Positions 1-5,374 of a DNA stretch of 5,736 nt are shown here, in pieces. The stretch is from Betaproteobacteria bacterium SG8_40 (GTDB lineage Bacteria; Pseudomonadota; Gammaproteobacteria; Burkholderiales; Eutrophovitaceae), in contig LJTS01000201.1 in NCBI GenBank assembly GCA_001304425.1, positions 1 to 5,736 of the forward strand, in the 5' to 3' direction. Every line of letters starts with the position of its first letter. Within the stretch, counting starts at the first letter, position 1. Under the pieces are notes generated by a model. The model searched no databases. It had not been told where the DNA came from and saw nothing but the letters and a program-made list of their open reading frames with translations. Both the position numbers and the translations under genes were made by a program.

Positions 1-1
1 G

Positions 2-361
2 ACCTGGGCCGGCGACTCCACCGACATGCCGCCGGTGCCACTCGAAGCAGCAATCATTTTTGCGCCGGTTGGGGAATTGGTCCCCATCGCGCTGCGGGCT
101 GTCGCGAAAGGCGGGCGGGTGGTCTGCGCCGGGATTCACATGAGCGATATCCCTTCGTTTCCGTACCACATTCTGTGGGGCGAGAGGCAGGTGGTTTCGG
201 TTGCCAATCTCACGCGCAGCGATGGCGAGCAGTTTCTGGCACTTGCCGCGCGCGCCGGGATACAGACGCAAATCGAGCAGCTTCCGCTCGCTGCCGCCAA
301 CGAGGCACTGAAGCGGCTGAGGCAGGGCGACGTCAGGGGCGCGTTCGTTCTCTGTCCCTAG
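2..361 (+). CDS. Zinc-type alcohol dehydrogenase, C-terminal part (5' end outside window)
   Basis: This is the last 119 residues of a medium-chain (zinc-dependent type) alcohol dehydrogenase, read in frame from base 2 to the TAG at 359-361. These enzymes oxidise alcohols to aldehydes or ketones with NAD(P)+ in the cytoplasm and are usually about 330-350 residues long, so roughly two thirds, including the catalytic zinc site, lies outside the window. What is visible is the second half of the Rossmann domain and the C-terminal tail. The stretch LRAVAKGGRVVCAGIHMSDI is the typical strand-turn after the nucleotide site, followed by FPYHILWGERQVVSVANLTR and a C-terminal AANEALKRLRQGDVRGAFVL, the usual end of this family. 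The ATG at 26 is internal, not the true start. It converges with the kinase gene, with 32 bases between the stop codons. The substrate cannot be told from this fragment. Confidence 0.9.
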   Translation, partial: TWAGDSTDMPPVPLEAAIIFAPVGELVPIALRAVAKGGRVVCAGIHMSDIPSFPYHILWGERQVVSVANLTRSDGEQFLALAARAGIQTQIEQLPLAAANEALKRLRQGDVRGAFVLCP

Positions 362-378
362 ACCGGGTTAACGGCAGC

Positions 379-395
379 AGGCATCGCGAGTGCCT
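379..395. terminator. Small hairpin between convergent genes, possible weak terminator
   Basis: Bases 379-384 (AGGCAT) can pair with 390-395 (GTGCCT) around a 5-base loop, giving six pairs including one G-U. The hairpin lies at the convergent junction of the alcohol dehydrogenase and kinase genes and overlaps the kinase stop codon. There is no T-run on either side, so it is at best a weak or Rho-assisted termination signal and may be chance. Confidence 0.2.
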
Positions 396-1680
396 AGACT
401 GGCAGTGGCCTTCGGTCGCTGATGTGTGACAGGCGATTTACCAGTATCCGCAGGAACGACTTGTTGAACTGTTTTTGCAGCGCATCCGTCGACTCCTGCA
501 ATGCCTGCGCCTTGATCTTGACCACGGTCATTTCGGACGCGGAAGTAATGGTCGTTGCGCGCGTCGCGCGTTTTTTCTCGAAATACAACAACTCGCCAAA
601 ACAATCGCCTGGCCCAAGTGTGTCGACCATTTGTCCCGACTTCTTGACCTGTGCCTTGCCATTCAGGATGAGAAAAAAATCCTCGCCAATTTCGCCTTCC
701 CTTACGATGTCCTTGCCCTGTGGGTACTGATGCCAGGCGCTGATCCTGACGATCTCCCAGGCTTCGATTTCCCGGAAGTCCTGAAAGAACGGCATCTGCG
801 TAATGGTGTCGAATTTTTTCTGGTCGGTAACCGCGTCGGCGGGCAACTCCAGGTGCCGGTAGGACTGGGCGAGTTCGCGGGAGAAGTCGGACCATGACTT
901 GAACCGCACTGAGAGGTCTTTTGCCATGGTTCGCATGACCAGTCTTTCGAGCGGCTCCGGCAGGTCGGCGCGGTGAACCAATGGCGACACGGGATCGATA
1001 TTTGTAATCTGGTAGACGAGGCTGGCTTTGTTTGAGGCAAAGAACGGCAGCCTGCCGGTGAGCAGCTGATACATCACGACGCCGAGCGAATAGATGTCGG
1101 TCTGATGGTCGAGCGGCTTCTCAAGAACCTGCTCCGGGGACATATACGCGGGGGAGCCCATACCCTGCATGACAGTCTGTTCGCCGCTCTGGAATTGCGC
1201 TGCGCCGAAGTCGCTGATCTTGATTTCGCCCTCGGCGCCCCTGAGGATGTTGGCGGGCTTGATGTCGCGATGAATCACTCCCTGCCGGCTGGCGTATTCG
1301 AGCGCGAGACTGCATTTGAAAGCGATCTCGACAACGTCACTGATGGACAGCAGATTTGACACCACGCAACGTTCCTCAAGCGTTTCGCCCGCTGCGTATT
1401 CCATGACGATGTAGCTGTAATCATCGGTCACGTTTGCGTCGAAAATCTGGATGATGTGCGGATGTATCAGCCGGCCGATCAATGCCGCTTCATTCAGGAA
1501 GGACTTGTTGAACCGTCTCTGGACCGCCGGGTCGACTCCGGGTTCCGGCCTTACGACCTTGATCGCGACGTCGCGCTCTCCGAACGGATCCCGCGCCAGA
1601 TATACACGAGATGTCGCCCCGCGCCCGAGTTCGCGCACAATAGGGTACTTGCCAATCTGTGAGGGAACGCGGTCCGCCAT
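394..1680 (-). CDS. Hanks-type Ser/Thr protein kinase with C-terminal cyclic-nucleotide-binding domain
   Basis: This 428-residue cytoplasmic protein has a complete eukaryotic-like kinase domain (about 11-275) and a CNB/Crp-like cyclic-nucleotide-binding domain (about 295-420). Kinase motifs are intact: glycine loop LGRGATSRVY (18-27), VAIK with Lys41, helix-C Glu64, HRDIKPAN with Asp139 and Asn144, DFG at 157-159, activation segment GSPAYMSPEQ (175-184), and DIYSLG with Asp195. It should therefore be active. The CNB part shows EGEIGEDFFLILNGKAQV (328-345) and a phosphate-binding cassette FGELLYFEKKRATRATT (361-377), with Glu363 for the ribose and Arg371 or Arg374 for the phosphate. No transmembrane or PASTA segment is seen, unlike PknB-type kinases. 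The order kinase then CNB is the reverse of eukaryotic PKG. The ATG start has no good Shine-Dalgarno sequence and lies 8 bases after the GST stop, so translational coupling is plausible. Substrate and ligand (cAMP, cGMP or other) are unknown. Confidence 0.95.
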   Translation of the reverse strand: MADRVPSQIGKYPIVRELGRGATSRVYLARDPFGERDVAIKVVRPEPGVDPAVQRRFNKSFLNEAALIGRLIHPHIIQIFDANVTDDYSYIVMEYAAGETLEERCVVSNLLSISDVVEIAFKCSLALEYASRQGVIHRDIKPANILRGAEGEIKISDFGAAQFQSGEQTVMQGMGSPAYMSPEQVLEKPLDHQTDIYSLGVVMYQLLTGRLPFFASNKASLVYQITNIDPVSPLVHRADLPEPLERLVMRTMAKDLSVRFKSWSDFSRELAQSYRHLELPADAVTDQKKFDTITQMPFFQDFREIEAWEIVRISAWHQYPQGKDIVREGEIGEDFFLILNGKAQVKKSGQMVDTLGPGDCFGELLYFEKKRATRATTITSASEMTVVKIKAQALQESTDALQKQFNKSFLRILVNRLSHISDRRPLPV

Positions 1681-1688
1681 AGCCGGTG

Positions 1689-2336
1689 TCAGTTCGCTGA
1701 CGGGATTTTCATGCCGCGCTGAACCGGGCCTCGCATCCCGATTTCATCAAACCAGCGCTTCACATTCGGGAAGTCCTGCAGCTCGACCTTATGCCATTCG
1801 AAACGCGCCACCCACGGATAGGTGGCTATGTCGGCAATTGAATAATCGCCGGCGAGGTACTGATTCGAGGCAAAATGACGATCCATGACGCCATACAAGC
1901 GTCGTGTCTCTTTCGAATACCGCTCGATTGCGTAGGGAACCGGGTCGGGTGCCGAGCGCAGGAAGTGATGCACCTGACCGAACATCGGCCCCGGACCGCC
2001 CATCTGGAACATCAACCACTGCATCGTTTCGTACCTGAGGCGACCTTCGGCAGGCAAGAACCGCCCGTGTTTTTCGCCCAGATAGAACAGAATCGCGCCG
2101 GACTCGAAGAGCGCGAACGGCTGTCCGTCGGGGCCTTCGTGATCGACGATTGCCGGAATCTTGCTGTTGGGGTTGATCTTTATGAAGGCATCGGTGTGCT
2201 GATCGCCCTTGCCGATGTTGATAGGGTGCGTCCGGTATTCCAGGCCCAGTTCTTCCAGCAGGATGGATACCTTGCGGCCGTTGGGGGTGCTCCACGTATA
2301 CAGATCGATCAATGTTTTTCCCGCTGAGAAGGGCAC
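1689..2336 (-). CDS. yfcG: Glutathione S-transferase family protein, YfcG-like (nu class)
   Basis: This is a thioredoxin-fold glutathione transferase that closely resembles E. coli YfcG, a glutathione-dependent disulfide-bond reductase (YfcG is about 215 residues). In 215-residue numbering, the N-terminal domain carries LIDLYTWSTPNG with the Thr17 and Asn19 equivalents of the YfcG active site, NPNSKIPAIVDH (55-66) with the cis-Pro61, and FESGAILFYL with Glu78-Ser79 for the glutathione gamma-glutamyl group. The helical domain has QMGGPGPMFGQVHHF (111-125) and the N-capping box YSIADIA (165-171). The protein contains no cysteine at all, which fits the nu-class mechanism using bound glutathione rather than an enzyme thiol. 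The longest reading starts at a GTG (2334-2336) just after an in-frame stop. A TTG at 2310-2312 would give a 207-residue protein beginning MIDLYTWSTPNG, aligning with the start of YfcG, and has GGGA a few bases upstream. I cannot decide between them. It is probably first in a two-gene unit with the kinase. Confidence 0.92.
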   Translation of the reverse strand: MPFSAGKTLIDLYTWSTPNGRKVSILLEELGLEYRTHPINIGKGDQHTDAFIKINPNSKIPAIVDHEGPDGQPFALFESGAILFYLGEKHGRFLPAEGRLRYETMQWLMFQMGGPGPMFGQVHHFLRSAPDPVPYAIERYSKETRRLYGVMDRHFASNQYLAGDYSIADIATYPWVARFEWHKVELQDFPNVKRWFDEIGMRGPVQRGMKIPSAN

Positions 2337-2479
2337 TCAAGGGCTCATTGTAAGCAAGATAAGTGCGCGTAACCTTATAATTTGGTCTGATTTCCCGGGT
2401 TGTCTGCAAGTGGGCCGCATAACAGCGGTGCCGGGACAAACAGCAGTGTTGGGATCAAGGGCAGCAAGCGGGTCAATAC
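2337..2479. promoter_or_regulatory. Divergent intergenic region with a consensus -10 box
   Basis: This 143-base stretch separates the divergently read GST and DUF2905 genes and should hold promoters for both. On the plus strand, TATAAT at 2376-2381 is a perfect sigma-70 -10 match in an AT-rich patch, but no good -35 lies 16-18 bases upstream (TTGTAA at 2348-2353 is too far). It would give DUF2905 a leader of about 90 bases. On the minus strand, TACAAT (complement of 2347-2352) is a 5/6 -10 match that would start transcription near 2340, again with a poor -35. The DUF2905 leader can fold: TCCCGG 2393-2398 with CCGGGA 2431-2436, enclosing CCGC 2415-2418 with GCGG 2425-2428. No known riboswitch was recognised. 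Confidence 0.4.
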
Positions 2480-2692
2480 ATGCTCAAATGGTTATTTACG
2501 ATCGTGCTCGTGGCGGTGATCATCGGCGCGTTCACGCCGTGGACACGAAAGGCCGGGCGGGCGGGCTCTCGCAGCGGGCGCGTTCCCGGCGATATCACCG
2601 TTGAACGCAGCGGAAAGCAATTTGTTTTTCCGATTGGTTCGACGATTCTGCTATCGCTACTGGCGAGCTTGATATTCTGGTTCCTGCGTTAG
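2480..2692 (+). CDS. DUF2905 family small inner-membrane protein
   Basis: This 70-residue protein has two hydrophobic segments, about residues 4-20 (LFTIVLVAVIIGAF) and 52-69 (GSTILLSLLASLIFWFL), joined by a basic, polar loop. The layout matches the uncharacterised DUF2905 family: an N-terminal MLKWLF start, a central VPGDI (35-39) corresponding to the family's LPGDI, then a short strand-like VERSGKQFVFPIGS leading into the second helix. The length is typical of the family. No biochemical function is established. The ATG is the natural family start although the upstream ribosome-binding site is weak (no AGGAGG-like sequence in the 20 bases before it). It stands alone between a divergent GST gene and a convergent cca gene, with its own likely promoter and terminator, so it appears to be a single-gene transcript. 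Confidence 0.85.
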   Translation: MLKWLFTIVLVAVIIGAFTPWTRKAGRAGSRSGRVPGDITVERSGKQFVFPIGSTILLSLLASLIFWFLR

Positions 2693-2734
2693 TTCCGATT
2701 GCCGCGCTGGCCGCAACCCGTTTGAAGCTGCGTG

Positions 2735-2760
2735 CCGCTGCGTGATGGCGTGCGGTTTTT
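2735..2760 (+). terminator. Probable intrinsic terminator after the DUF2905 gene
   Basis: CCGC (2735-2738) pairs with GCGG (2752-2755). The stem continues, after a one-base bulge, with TGC (2739-2741) against GCG (2748-2750), closing a 6-base loop. Five T residues follow at once (2756-2760). Position 43 bases beyond the DUF2905 stop and direction fit Rho-independent termination of that gene. The stem is short and bulged, so efficiency may be moderate. I saw no equally good signal for cca on the other strand. Confidence 0.5.
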
Positions 2761-2782
2761 GCGCTCCGGCGACAGAAAACGC

Positions 2783-4009
2783 TCAGCTGCCGTCCTTGAA
2801 TTGCGTTACTGCCTTACCCAGGGCAACGATACGAGCGGCATCGATCTGCGCCCGGATTTTCGCCGGGTCATCCAGGCCCGCTGCAATTGCGCCCGCATCG
2901 ACTTCGCGTGCCGCCACACCGGCCTGTCTGAGCAGCCCGGCCTGCGGGAAGGCGGCTTCTTCGTAGCCGGATCTTCCCCGGAAGTCGCATTCCGCAGCCT
3001 GGAGTATTTCATCGAACCGCCCGGGTTTGCGGAACGCGTCGACGGCATCCAGAAGTTTCAATATCGTTGCCGGGCGCAATTCGTACGCCCTGCCAATGTC
3101 ACCGTGATATCTGGCAGTCAGCCGCGCAACATCGCGGCAATGTCCCGGCACCCGCAAGCGTTTGCACAAAGACTCGACCAACTCGACACTCTTTTGCTCA
3201 TGGCCGTGATGCGAGGGCCACAACTCACGGGGCGTCAATCCCTTGCCAAGATCATGAGTGAGCGCGGCAAAGCGCACCGCCAGCGAATACTGTTGCTTCG
3301 CCGCATAGTCGATCACCATCATGATGTGCACGCCCGTGTCGATCTCCGGATGGTATTGCTCGGGCTGGGGAACCCCGTACAAAGCGTCCAGTTCGGGAAG
3401 AATTCTTGCCAGGGCCTGGCACTCGCGAAGCACCTCGAACATCCGTGACGGCTTCGATTCCATCAAGCCCTTGGAAATCTCCTGCCACACCCTCTCCGCG
3501 ACGAGGTGATCGACTTCGCCGTTGGCAGCCATTTGCCGCATCAGCGCGCATGTTTCCGCGGCTACCGCGAATCCGAAGCGTGCCGCAAAGCGGGCCGTGC
3601 GCAGTACCCGTACCGGGTCTTCGACAAATGCAGGACCAACATGGCGCAGAATGCCCTTGCGCAGATCGGCTGTGCCGTCGAACGGGTCGATGATGCGTCC
3701 GTCCTCGTCGCGGGCAATGGCGTTGATGGTCAGATCCCGGCGCCCAAGGTCCTGTTCGAGCGTGACGTCCGGGGAAGCTTTGATGGTGAAGCCCCGATAT
3801 CCCCGGCCGCTCTTTCGCTCGCTGCGCGCAAGCGCATACTCTTCACGCGTCACGGGGTGGAGGAACACCGGAAAATCGCTGCCGACCCGCTTGAACCCCA
3901 GGCGCTCCATCTCCTCGGGTGTGCTGCCGACAACCACGTAATCCTGGTCGCGCACCTCCAGCCCGAGTAATTGGTCGCGCACGGATCCGCCGACTGCGTA
4001 AACCTTCAC
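2783..4009 (-). CDS. cca: Multifunctional CCA tRNA nucleotidyltransferase with HD phosphohydrolase domain
   Basis: This enzyme adds and repairs the CCA end of tRNA without a nucleic-acid template, using CTP and ATP. At 408 residues it matches the E. coli-type full-length enzyme (about 412). The class II nucleotidyltransferase head shows GGSVRD (7-12), the metal-binding DQD (Asp21, Asp23), the RRDLTINA motif (90-97) and the EDPVRVLR motif (130-137) that selects the base. The C-terminal HD domain is also intact: HPEIDTGVH (220-228), THDLGKG (251-257) with His252-Asp253, and HHGH (267-270). This is the part that gives the gammaproteobacterial and betaproteobacterial enzymes their phosphatase and 2',3'-cyclic phosphodiesterase activities. 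The start is a GTG at 4007-4009, required because MKVYAVGGSVRD lines up exactly with the family N-terminus. AGG lies 9 bases upstream as a weak ribosome-binding site. It is downstream of the NDUFA9-like gene on the same strand, separated by 115 bases. Confidence 0.97.
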   Translation of the reverse strand: MKVYAVGGSVRDQLLGLEVRDQDYVVVGSTPEEMERLGFKRVGSDFPVFLHPVTREEYALARSERKSGRGYRGFTIKASPDVTLEQDLGRRDLTINAIARDEDGRIIDPFDGTADLRKGILRHVGPAFVEDPVRVLRTARFAARFGFAVAAETCALMRQMAANGEVDHLVAERVWQEISKGLMESKPSRMFEVLRECQALARILPELDALYGVPQPEQYHPEIDTGVHIMMVIDYAAKQQYSLAVRFAALTHDLGKGLTPRELWPSHHGHEQKSVELVESLCKRLRVPGHCRDVARLTARYHGDIGRAYELRPATILKLLDAVDAFRKPGRFDEILQAAECDFRGRSGYEEAAFPQAGLLRQAGVAAREVDAGAIAAGLDDPAKIRAQIDAARIVALGKAVTQFKDGS

Positions 4010-4036
4010 GAATTCAAGCCTGTCTCTGAGCAGATC

Positions 4037-4095
4037 TCTCGGTTGCGAGATTTCTCACGTGGTGTTTGCTGCAAGCGCCGGATCGTCTGGCGCTT
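4037..4095 (-). other. Two small hairpins in the cca leader
   Basis: The 115-base spacer between the NDUFA9-like gene and cca holds two inverted repeats. AAGCGCC (4073-4079) and GGCGCTT (4089-4095) form a perfect 7-pair stem with a 9-base loop. TCTCG (4037-4041) and CGAGA (4046-4050) form a 5-pair stem with a 4-base loop about 28 bases before the cca GTG. Neither is followed by a T-run in the minus direction. The first may attenuate or process the message between the two genes. Both could be chance. Confidence 0.25.
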
Positions 4096-4124
4096 CGGAG
4101 ACATTCTGCCTCCATTCGTTACGC

Positions 4125-5072
4125 TCATCTCCCGGCGCGTACCCGAAACCGGTCCAGCCGCGAGGCAAGGGTTCTTTTCGCGAGATAAAGAGGGACGGCC
4201 GCTTCCATTGCCATTGGCTCGAAGCCGGCGAATTCCGGGAAAGGGCAGTCGCAGACGTTGTCCACCTGCATGGATTGCACATTGTCCTGAGTCATCAGCT
4301 GGCCCGGCAGGTGCTCCAGGAACCATGCTTGCAGCCGTGACATGCGCGCCGACAGCGGCAGGATGACGCGATTGAGTCCGCGCAGGGCGCAAACATATTC
4401 GACCAGTTCCTGCAGCCGGTACGTTTTGGGTCCGCACAGTTCGTAAGTCCGGCCAGCGGTTTGTGGGTCGTCAACGCATCCGGCGATGGCGCGCGCGACA
4501 TCATCCACGAAGACCGGCTGGAAACGCGCATTCGGGCAACCAAGAGGAATGATCGGCGACAGGCTCGCCAACTTTGCAAACAGGTTCAGAAATGCGTCAT
4601 CGCGGCCGAAGATAACCGATGGCCGGAATATGGTGGTATTGATGCCGTTCGCTTCGGCAGCGCGTATCTGTTGCTCTCCCTCCGCCTTCGATCGCAGGTA
4701 CTTGCTTGGGGCGTCATGCGATGCCTTCAGCGCAGATACGTGAATCAGCCGCGATACGCCGCTCGAGCGGCAGGCATCGACGATTCTGCGCGGGAGTTCG
4801 GCGTGTATACGGCGGAAATCCCCTTCGGACCGCTCGTGCAGAATACCCGTCAGGTTGATGACGGCCGCACAGCCCGCCACCATTTCCCCAAGCACTTTGG
4901 CATTGGTGATATCCGCCTCGATGACCTCGGTGTTTGGCAGGACGATGAGCTCGGGTTTCACCCGTTCCCGGCGTCTGGTGGGTATGCGCAGGCCGATGCC
5001 CCGGGTACATAGTGCGCTGGCAACGTGTCGACCGAGAAATCCCGACCCCCCGATCAGGCAAATGGTTCGCAT
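4125..5072 (-). CDS. NDUFA9-family NAD(P)-binding Rossmann protein (atypical SDR)
   Basis: This 315-residue protein is an extended/atypical short-chain dehydrogenase of the family usually named complex I NDUFA9 subunit family or NAD(P)H-binding/NAD-dependent epimerase. The dinucleotide loop is IGGSGFLGRH (7-16), followed by the basic patch PTRRRER (31-37) at the end of the second strand, which favours NADP(H). VINLTGILHE (71-80), HVSAL with Ser113, and a preserved Tyr125-x-x-x-Lys129 pair follow, then FRPSVIFGRDD (149-159) and FQPVFVDDVARAI (184-196), typical of this branch. The C-terminal half has YELCGPKTYRLQEL (210-223). In mitochondria the homologue is a structural complex I subunit. The bacterial role is not established and no complex I genes are in the window. 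The ATG is well supported by GGAG 8 bases upstream (complement of 5081-5084). It precedes cca on the same strand. Confidence 0.9.
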   Translation of the reverse strand: MRTICLIGGSGFLGRHVASALCTRGIGLRIPTRRRERVKPELIVLPNTEVIEADITNAKVLGEMVAGCAAVINLTGILHERSEGDFRRIHAELPRRIVDACRSSGVSRLIHVSALKASHDAPSKYLRSKAEGEQQIRAAEANGINTTIFRPSVIFGRDDAFLNLFAKLASLSPIIPLGCPNARFQPVFVDDVARAIAGCVDDPQTAGRTYELCGPKTYRLQELVEYVCALRGLNRVILPLSARMSRLQAWFLEHLPGQLMTQDNVQSMQVDNVCDCPFPEFAGFEPMAMEAAVPLYLAKRTLASRLDRFRVRAGR

Positions 5073-5092
5073 AGTTTAGGCTCCGGAAATAA

Positions 5093-5137
5093 TGGTTCGA
5101 CCGGACCAATTACCCGGTGACAAAAACCGCCGGGTAA
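5093..5137 (-). other. Tandem hairpins in the leader of the NDUFA9-like gene
   Basis: TTACCCGG (5110-5117) and CCGGGTAA (5130-5137) form a perfect 8-pair stem with a 12-base loop. Directly beside it, TGGTTC (5093-5098) and GGACCA (5103-5108) form a 6-pair stem (one G-U) with a 4-base loop. They end about 20 bases before the start codon, right next to the GGAG ribosome-binding site at 5081-5084. They could affect translation or message stability. Neither has a downstream T-run, so they are not intrinsic terminators. Confidence 0.35.
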
Positions 5138-5331
5138 AACGTCAACTGCGAAGTTTAACCGCATCCGCCTGGTGGTGATTGCCAATATTCGGGCCGCTTC
5201 ACGCCGCAAGTTCAATTTCGGATCGTTCGCACGGGTGTCTGCCGTTCGCATGCAATTTGCCGGAAAAAATCAGCGAGTGGTCCCGGCGCTTCGCAGGCGA
5301 CACACGGGGCGGCAGAAACAAGGGGCTGGCT

Positions 5332-5351
5332 TGCACCGCCCGGGCGGTGCA
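5332..5351. repeat. Perfect 20-base palindrome downstream of slt
   Basis: TGCACCGCCC followed by GGGCGGTGCA is an uninterrupted 10+10 palindrome, very GC-rich, lying 23 bases beyond the slt stop codon. As RNA it folds into a stem of eight to nine pairs with a tiny loop on either strand. It may be a T-less terminator or 3'-end stabilising hairpin for slt, or a binding site for a dimeric regulator. No second copy was seen in the window. Confidence 0.5.
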
Positions 5352-5374
5352 GTGCCGAAACTTCCGCGGCGCTC

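Larger units (their letters stand above)
5073..5374. other. 302-base gene-free gap between slt and the NDUFA9-like gene
   Basis: I see no convincing coding sequence here. The stretch contains a perfect 20-base palindrome close to the slt end (5332-5351), a run of six T on the minus strand (complement of 5264-5269) without a solid stem before it, and two adjacent hairpins just upstream of the NDUFA9-like ribosome-binding site (5093-5137). A -35-like TTGACG on the minus strand (complement of 5139-5144) has no matching -10 at the right distance. The gap suggests that the NDUFA9-like gene and cca form a unit separate from slt. Confidence 0.5.

Noticed and set aside
1789..2439. 216-codon minus-strand open frame overlapping the GST gene
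   Set aside because: It is a frame-shifted reading of the same strand with arginine-rich composition; the GST frame has clear family motifs.
2732..3448. Long plus-strand open frame (238 codons) opposite cca
   Set aside because: It lies entirely antisense to the well-supported cca gene or its 3' flank, its translation has no recognisable domain, and long antisense frames are expected in GC-rich coding DNA.
3506..3970. 154-codon plus-strand open frame opposite the N-terminal half of cca
   Set aside because: Antisense to the conserved nucleotidyltransferase head; no recognisable motifs.
4461..5012. 183-codon plus-strand open frame opposite the NDUFA9-like gene
   Set aside because: Shadow of a confidently identified gene; no family resemblance.
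5094..5104. GGTTCGACCGG resembling a tRNA T-arm
   Set aside because: No acceptor, D or anticodon arm can be built around it; the match is to a short motif only.
5054..5251. 65-codon minus-strand open frame in the slt/NDUFA9 gap
   Set aside because: It overlaps the start of the NDUFA9-like gene by 19 bases, runs through the hairpins at 5093-5137, shows no recognisable domain, and no good ribosome-binding site was evident. A small gene cannot be fully excluded.
5264..5300. Run of six T on the minus strand as a possible slt terminator
   Set aside because: The only upstream stem I could draw is four pairs (GCGA/TCGC) with a 14-base loop, too weak to call.
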